51,321 nucleotides of DNA from positions 1 to 51,321 of the forward strand of contig NZ_ATAO01000182.1 in assembly GCF_000455825.1 (NCBI RefSeq), given 5' to 3'. The DNA comes from Microbacterium maritypicum MF109. GTDB taxonomy: Bacteria > Actinomycetota > Actinomycetes > Actinomycetales > Microbacteriaceae. The notes beneath the pieces are model-generated. The model had not been told where the DNA came from. It was given only the letters and a program-made list of their open reading frames with translations, and did not search any database. The translations under genes and the position numbers were made by a program. Below, one piece after another: positions 48,008 to 51,321 of the stretch (its first letter is position 1; every line of letters begins with the position of its first letter).

Positions 48008-49306
48008 GTGAGCAGTGCATCGACGGTCCTTCGGCAGTTCGGACCCATGGTGTACCTGCCGACGATCCTCTTCGCACTCGGCGAGGGAGCCGTGATCCCG
48101 CTGATCCCGGTGCTCGCCGCATCCATGGGCGCAGACGTGGCGTTCGCGGCACTCGTGGCCTCCGCGCTCGTCATCGGGCAGCTGTGCGGGAATCTCCCCG
48201 CCGGATGGGCAGTGGGCAAGATCGGCGAGAGATACACGATGGTGATCGCCGGCGTGATCGCGATCGTCGCCGGGATCGGGATGGTGTTCGCGCCGTCGCT
48301 GGGCGTGCTGGCGGCATCCGTGTTCCTCCTCGGGATCTGCGCGGCGGCCTTCGGTCTCGCCCGGCACGCCTTCATGACCACTCGGGTGCCGGTCGCCTTC
48401 CGCGCGCGCTCCCTCTCCCTTCTCGGCGGCAGCTTCCGCCTCGGCATCTTCATCGGACCGTTCGTGGCCGCAGGACTCCTGCAGCTGTTCGGGAGTGAGA
48501 GCGCAGCGATCTGGTTCTTCCTCGCCTGTCTCGTGGTCATGGTGGTGCTGGTGCTCTTCGGGCCCGACCCGGAGAAGATGATCCCTCCTGTTCCGGCGAG
48601 CGCCCACGAGCGCTATCTGGAAGACTCCGGCGAGGCGGTGAGCGGGTCGATCCCGACAGTCGAACGCCTGGGCATCTTCCAGACGATGTGGCGCCAGCGG
48701 GCGGTGCTCGGACGCCTCGGACTCGCCGCCGCGTCGCTCTCCGCCGTGCGCTCGGCTCGTCAGGTCGTGCTGCCGCTCTGGGGACTGTCGCTGGGATTGG
48801 ACGCCTCGACCATCGCCCTCGTCGTCGGTGTCTCCGGGGCCATCGACTTCGCCCTGTTCTACGCGAGCGGGCAGGTGATGGATCGCTTCGGTCGACTGTG
48901 GGCGGCGATGCCCGCGATGGTGCTGATGGGAGCCGGCTTCCTCGCGCTGTCCTTCACGCACGACGTCGATGCGGCGGTGCTGTGGTTCGGCATGTTCGCC
49001 GCGGTCCTCGGTGTCGGCAACGGCCTGTCGAGCGGGATCCTGCTGACCCTGGGCGCCGACGTCGCGCCGAAGCGCGAACCCGCGGCCTTCCTCGGTTCCT
49101 GGCGCACGCTCACCGACGCGGGCGGGGCGATCGCTCCGCTACTGGTCTCGGCCATCACCGCTGTCGCCGCCCTGCCGTTCGCGGCGGCCGCGATGGGTGT
49201 GGTCGGTCTGGTCGGCGCCCTCGGCTTCCTGCGCTGGATCCCGCAGTTCGTCCCTCGCGAGCGACCGGAAGCCGACGACGACTCCTCCGAAGGAGAGCAG
49301 GAATGA
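48008..49306 (+). CDS. MFS transporter
   Basis: 432-residue major facilitator with 12 predicted helices in two halves separated by a cytoplasmic loop (about 190-225). The loop 2-3 region reads LPAGWAVGKIGERY (a variant of the MFS motif A), with a matching ASGQVMDRFGRLW in the second half. It resembles drug/metabolite exporters (DHA1-like); substrate unknown. The GTG at 48008 follows -10 TAGCGT (47996-48001) by 6 nt and lacks a proper ribosome binding site, so it is probably leaderless. Overlaps the Nudix gene by 4 bp. Confidence 0.88.
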   Translation: MSSASTVLRQFGPMVYLPTILFALGEGAVIPLIPVLAASMGADVAFAALVASALVIGQLCGNLPAGWAVGKIGERYTMVIAGVIAIVAGIGMVFAPSLGVLAASVFLLGICAAAFGLARHAFMTTRVPVAFRARSLSLLGGSFRLGIFIGPFVAAGLLQLFGSESAAIWFFLACLVVMVVLVLFGPDPEKMIPPVPASAHERYLEDSGEAVSGSIPTVERLGIFQTMWRQRAVLGRLGLAAASLSAVRSARQVVLPLWGLSLGLDASTIALVVGVSGAIDFALFYASGQVMDRFGRLWAAMPAMVLMGAGFLALSFTHDVDAAVLWFGMFAAVLGVGNGLSSGILLTLGADVAPKREPAAFLGSWRTLTDAGGAIAPLLVSAITAVAALPFAAAAMGVVGLVGALGFLRWIPQFVPRERPEADDDSSEGEQE

Positions 49307-49863
49307 TCTCGATTCTGGAAGCGGACGCCCACCGCCTGATCTCGGCCTTCGCTCCCCGATCGGAGCGCGACCGCGCCGCGCAGGCCGACTTCGCCTCGTT
49401 CTTCGGGGCCGACGGAGGCCCGGTGCATCGTGAGTCGGGCCCGGACCACCTCACCGCGTCATGTGTCGTGTTCGATGTGTCGCTCGAGCACACGCTGCTC
49501 GTCTTCCATCGCAAGGGGCAGTTCTGGGTGCAGCCGGGAGGTCACGTCGAGGACGGAGACGATTCGGTCCTGAGCGGTGCATTGCGCGAACTGCGCGAGG
49601 AGACGGGTATCGCGGTGGACCCGGCGGCCGCACCTCTCGCCTACGATCTCGACCATCACGGACTTTCCTCCCGCTTCGGCTCCTGCGCCTCGCACCTCGA
49701 CGTCGGGATCGCCGTGGTCGTCGACCGCGACGCTGCCCTCACGGTGAGCGAGGAATCGGAAGCCCTGCGCTGGTGGCCGGTCGACGCGCTGCCGGCCGAG
49801 GTGCCGCCGCAGCTCGTTCCTCGACTCGACGGACTGCTCGCGCAGCTGCGCTCCCCACGCTGA
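49303..49863 (+). CDS. Nudix hydrolase
   Basis: 186 residues. The Nudix box reads GGHVEDGDDSVLSGALREL followed by REETGI: complete in its RE-x2-EE-x-G part but with Asp for the first conserved Glu and a one-residue longer gap, a variant common in actinobacterial Nudix proteins. It hydrolyses a nucleoside diphosphate linked to an unknown group. The ATG at 49303 overlaps the MFS transporter stop (ATGA), so the two are co-translated; a link between exported compound and hydrolase is possible but unproven. Confidence 0.9.
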   Translation: MISILEADAHRLISAFAPRSERDRAAQADFASFFGADGGPVHRESGPDHLTASCVVFDVSLEHTLLVFHRKGQFWVQPGGHVEDGDDSVLSGALRELREETGIAVDPAAAPLAYDLDHHGLSSRFGSCASHLDVGIAVVVDRDAALTVSEESEALRWWPVDALPAEVPPQLVPRLDGLLAQLRSPR

Positions 49864-49867
49864 TCCC

Positions 49868-49947
49868 CAGGGGCCGGTCACCGCAGGGGCCGGTCACCGC
49901 AGGGGCCGGTCACCGCAGGGGCCGGTCACCGCAGGGGCCGGTCACCG
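49868..49947. repeat. Five perfect copies of a 16-bp tandem repeat
   Basis: Unit CAGGGGCCGGTCACCG, repeated five times without change, followed by a partial CAGGG. It starts 4 bp after the Nudix stop and its last unit contains the stop codon and final codon of the convergent TadG-like gene. Each unit holds a near-palindrome (CGGTCACCG). On the RNA of either strand the repeat is C- or G-rich with pairing potential between copies, so it could act as a terminator. Confidence 0.9.
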
Positions 49948-50382
49948 CAGGGCGGTGCGACTCGTGGCGGTCGACTCCAGCGGGACGCCGTCGGGCACGA
50001 ACACGGACACCAAGGGCGGTCGCCACTCCGCCGTGACGGTGACTCGTGCGGTGACGCCGTCAGGCGTGCCTGCGGCGGTGATCGACGCCTCCCCCGGCAA
50101 GGCGGACACCATCGCCTCGGCTTGCTGCTCGACGCCGTCATCCGTGAGTTCGGCACGCACGCTGCCGTCGCGCACCGCCAGGGTGAAGCCGTCCGCTCCG
50201 GCGAGCGCGGCGGAATCGGCGAGCGCATCCAACCGCTTCTGGGCGATGTAGAGATCGGTCGCGCAGACGCACACGAAGATCACAGCCAGAGCCAGAAGCA
50301 CGTAGCCGAGGGTGAGGAGCAGCACACTCCCCTCTTCGTGGTCGCCGACGGCGCCCGTCCCTGTCCGGGACAGGTCTCTCAT
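49942..50382 (-). CDS. TadG-like pilus assembly protein (Flp pilus minor subunit)
   Basis: 146 residues. After a short cytoplasmic lead, EEGSVLLLTLGYVLLALAVI gives a pseudopilin-like N-terminal helix (about 17-42). QKRLDALADSAALAGADGF follows, the classic TadE/TadG-like pattern, then a beta-rich extracytoplasmic part (VTARVTVTAEW). Expected at the cell surface with the Tad secretion machinery. ATGA overlap with the preceding gene. The C-terminus is encoded at the edge of the 16-bp repeat array, so its length may vary between strains. Confidence 0.82.
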   Translation of the reverse strand: MRDLSRTGTGAVGDHEEGSVLLLTLGYVLLALAVIFVCVCATDLYIAQKRLDALADSAALAGADGFTLAVRDGSVRAELTDDGVEQQAEAMVSALPGEASITAAGTPDGVTARVTVTAEWRPPLVSVFVPDGVPLESTATSRTALR

Positions 50383-50834
50383 TCTGCGCCCCACAGTCGC
50401 GACACCTTCTGCACCGCTTCGGCTTGCACGGGGACAGCGGTCGAGCGATCGAGTCCGAGCATCTCCGGCACCAATGGAAGCCGCACCGACGTCGTGACGG
50501 TGACGACGATGGTCGCCCCGGCTGACGGGCACTCGACCGCGCGTGGGGTGCAGGCGATCGTCAGATTCACCGCTTCCTCATCCAGACCGTACTCGTCCAC
50601 GATCCCCGCCAGCACCGCATCGCTCCTCTCCGCCGCCGTCGTCGCATCGGGTGCGCGCGCGACGACACGGGCGACGTGCCGTGCTGCTGCCTCGGCTCCG
50701 AGCGTCTGTTCCTGGATCGCACCGAGCGCGATCACGAGATAGATGAGCGGCACGAGAAGGATCACCCCCACCGCGATGAACTCGAGCGCGGCCGATCCCT
50801 CGTCATTCTTCTCCGAAAGTCTCGGCAGGTGCAC
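50379..50834 (-). CDS. TadE-like pilus assembly protein
   Basis: 151 residues with a cytoplasmic lead, the pseudopilin start EGSAALEFIAVGVILLVPLI (helix about 13-40), AEAAARHVARVVARAPD, and a C-terminal extracytoplasmic domain with two cysteines (IACTPRAVEC, likely a disulfide). It is probably a minor pilin of the Tad/Flp system. The GTG start at 50834 overlaps the previous gene by 32 bp; a shorter start cannot be excluded. Confidence 0.82.
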   Translation of the reverse strand: MHLPRLSEKNDEGSAALEFIAVGVILLVPLIYLVIALGAIQEQTLGAEAAARHVARVVARAPDATTAAERSDAVLAGIVDEYGLDEEAVNLTIACTPRAVECPSAGATIVVTVTTSVRLPLVPEMLGLDRSTAVPVQAEAVQKVSRLWGAE

Positions 50835-51204
50835 GAGCCTCCACCTCCATCGCGAGGGGGAGGCCGATCAGTCCGAGCAGCGGAAACGTCGTGCGGACCC
50901 GGACGTCGACCGTCTCGTACGGCGGGGCGCCGGAGAAGCCGATTCGGATGTCCTCGGCGTAGTCCGCCCCCACCGCTCGCGAGATCACGTCTCTGGTGCG
51001 TGCGATGCCCTCCTCCGGGGTCGTATCGGCGAGAGCCGCGTGGTAGGCGCCTTCGACGGCAGCGTCGTGCACCACGTTGCGCACGTACACCGCGAAGGCG
51101 AGCTGCAGCACAGCGAGTGTGAGGGCGGTGAGGAGCGTTCCGACCAGCACGAACTCCACCGGGCTGGAGCCGCGATCATCCACGCAACCACTCCGGTCCC
51201 CCAT
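50803..51204 (-). CDS. tadE: TadE family pilus assembly protein
   Basis: 133 residues: lead peptide with DDRGSSPVEFVLVGTLLTAL as the TadE signature helix (about 14-40), AVYVRNVVHDAAVEGAYHAA, and an extracytoplasmic tail (VDVRVRTTFPLLGLIGLPLA). Typical order in actinobacterial tad clusters is ATPase, TadB, TadC, a small pilin, TadE, TadE-like, TadG-like; the last three are present here and the rest should lie to the right. The start is 1 bp after the stop of the truncated upstream gene. Confidence 0.86.
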   Translation of the reverse strand: MGDRSGCVDDRGSSPVEFVLVGTLLTALTLAVLQLAFAVYVRNVVHDAAVEGAYHAALADTTPEEGIARTRDVISRAVGADYAEDIRIGFSGAPPYETVDVRVRTTFPLLGLIGLPLAMEVEARAPAETFGEE

Positions 51205-51205
51205 G

Positions 51206-51321
51206 TCAGAGCCCCGAGACCCTCTGGATCGCCTGCTCGAACAGCGAGGTCAGAGCAGGACCGGCGACGGCCCAGATGAGCACCACCAATCCCGCGGTCA
51301 TCAATGTGACAGGTGCTAGAT
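51206..51321 (-). CDS. Partial ORF, C-terminal end of a membrane-anchored protein of the tad cluster
   Basis: Only the last 38 codons are in the window. They encode a hydrophobic helix (MTAGLVVLIWAVAGPALTSL) and a short amphipathic end (FEQAIQRVSGL). By position it should be a small pilin-like protein or another Tad membrane component; the fragment is too short to decide. It ends 1 bp before the TadE start, indicating the same operon. Confidence 0.5.
   Translation of the reverse strand, partial: LAPVTLMTAGLVVLIWAVAGPALTSLFEQAIQRVSGL

Noticed and set aside
49868..49947. CRISPR array
   Set aside because: Direct tandem repeats of 16 bp without unique spacers and no cas genes.

Overview
The window is chromosomal DNA from a high-GC actinobacterium, most likely Microbacteriaceae (Microbacterium or a close relative). 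The evidence is the strong G/C third-position bias, the uncoupled argCJBDFH cluster, the gluABCD order, an infC that starts on ATC, the prfB / ftsE-ftsX / smpB neighbourhood, and the many genes lacking a ribosome binding site that start exactly 6 nt after a TANNNT -10 hexamer (leaderless transcription). No insertion sequence, prophage, CRISPR array, rRNA gene or tRNA gene was recognised. Most genes are core metabolism or housekeeping, in short operons, mostly on the minus strand.

Layout. 1-251: three tandem consensus-like promoters firing left out of the window, the arrangement expected ahead of an rRNA operon or a similarly strong transcript. 356-7412: CoA transferase, DUF4184 membrane protein, tyrS, an aldo/keto reductase with its divergent MerR regulator, a membrane protein plus SatD-family pair, and a DUF1349 protein. 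7444-14316: arginine operon argC-J-B-D-F-H (all overlapping stops and starts), preceded by a 26-codon ORF ending in six Arg codons and a block of contiguous helices. 14363-17438: thiamine salvage operon thiM - thiE/thiD/tenA triple fusion under a TPP riboswitch. 17450-22837: NAD-dependent epimerase, DUF402 protein, pheS-pheT.

22880-29492: gluA-B-C-D amino-acid ABC transporter directly downstream of a response regulator, histidine kinase and orphan TAXI solute-binding lipoprotein. An 11-bp-period direct repeat sits 2 bp upstream of the -35 of the inferred gluA promoter, so the three genes plausibly form a ligand-sensing system controlling the transporter. 29529-32829: rRNA/tRNA methyltransferase, DUF2809 protein, infC-rpmI-rplT with a structured leader (possible pseudoknot), DUF1844 protein. 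32826-38290: alpha/beta hydrolase, a lipoprotein, SseB-like protein and hisC-B-H-A. 38348-39692: divergent LysM protein and lexA with a LexA-box-like site over the LysM promoter. 39786-44294: S9 peptidase, smpB, ftsX, ftsE.

44479-51321: two DUF2510 membrane proteins (one with a septum-formation domain) inserted between ftsE and prfB, then MFS transporter, Nudix hydrolase, a five-copy 16-bp tandem repeat, and the distal end of a Tad-type pilus cluster running off the right edge. All functional statements come from reading motifs and context; no database search was possible.
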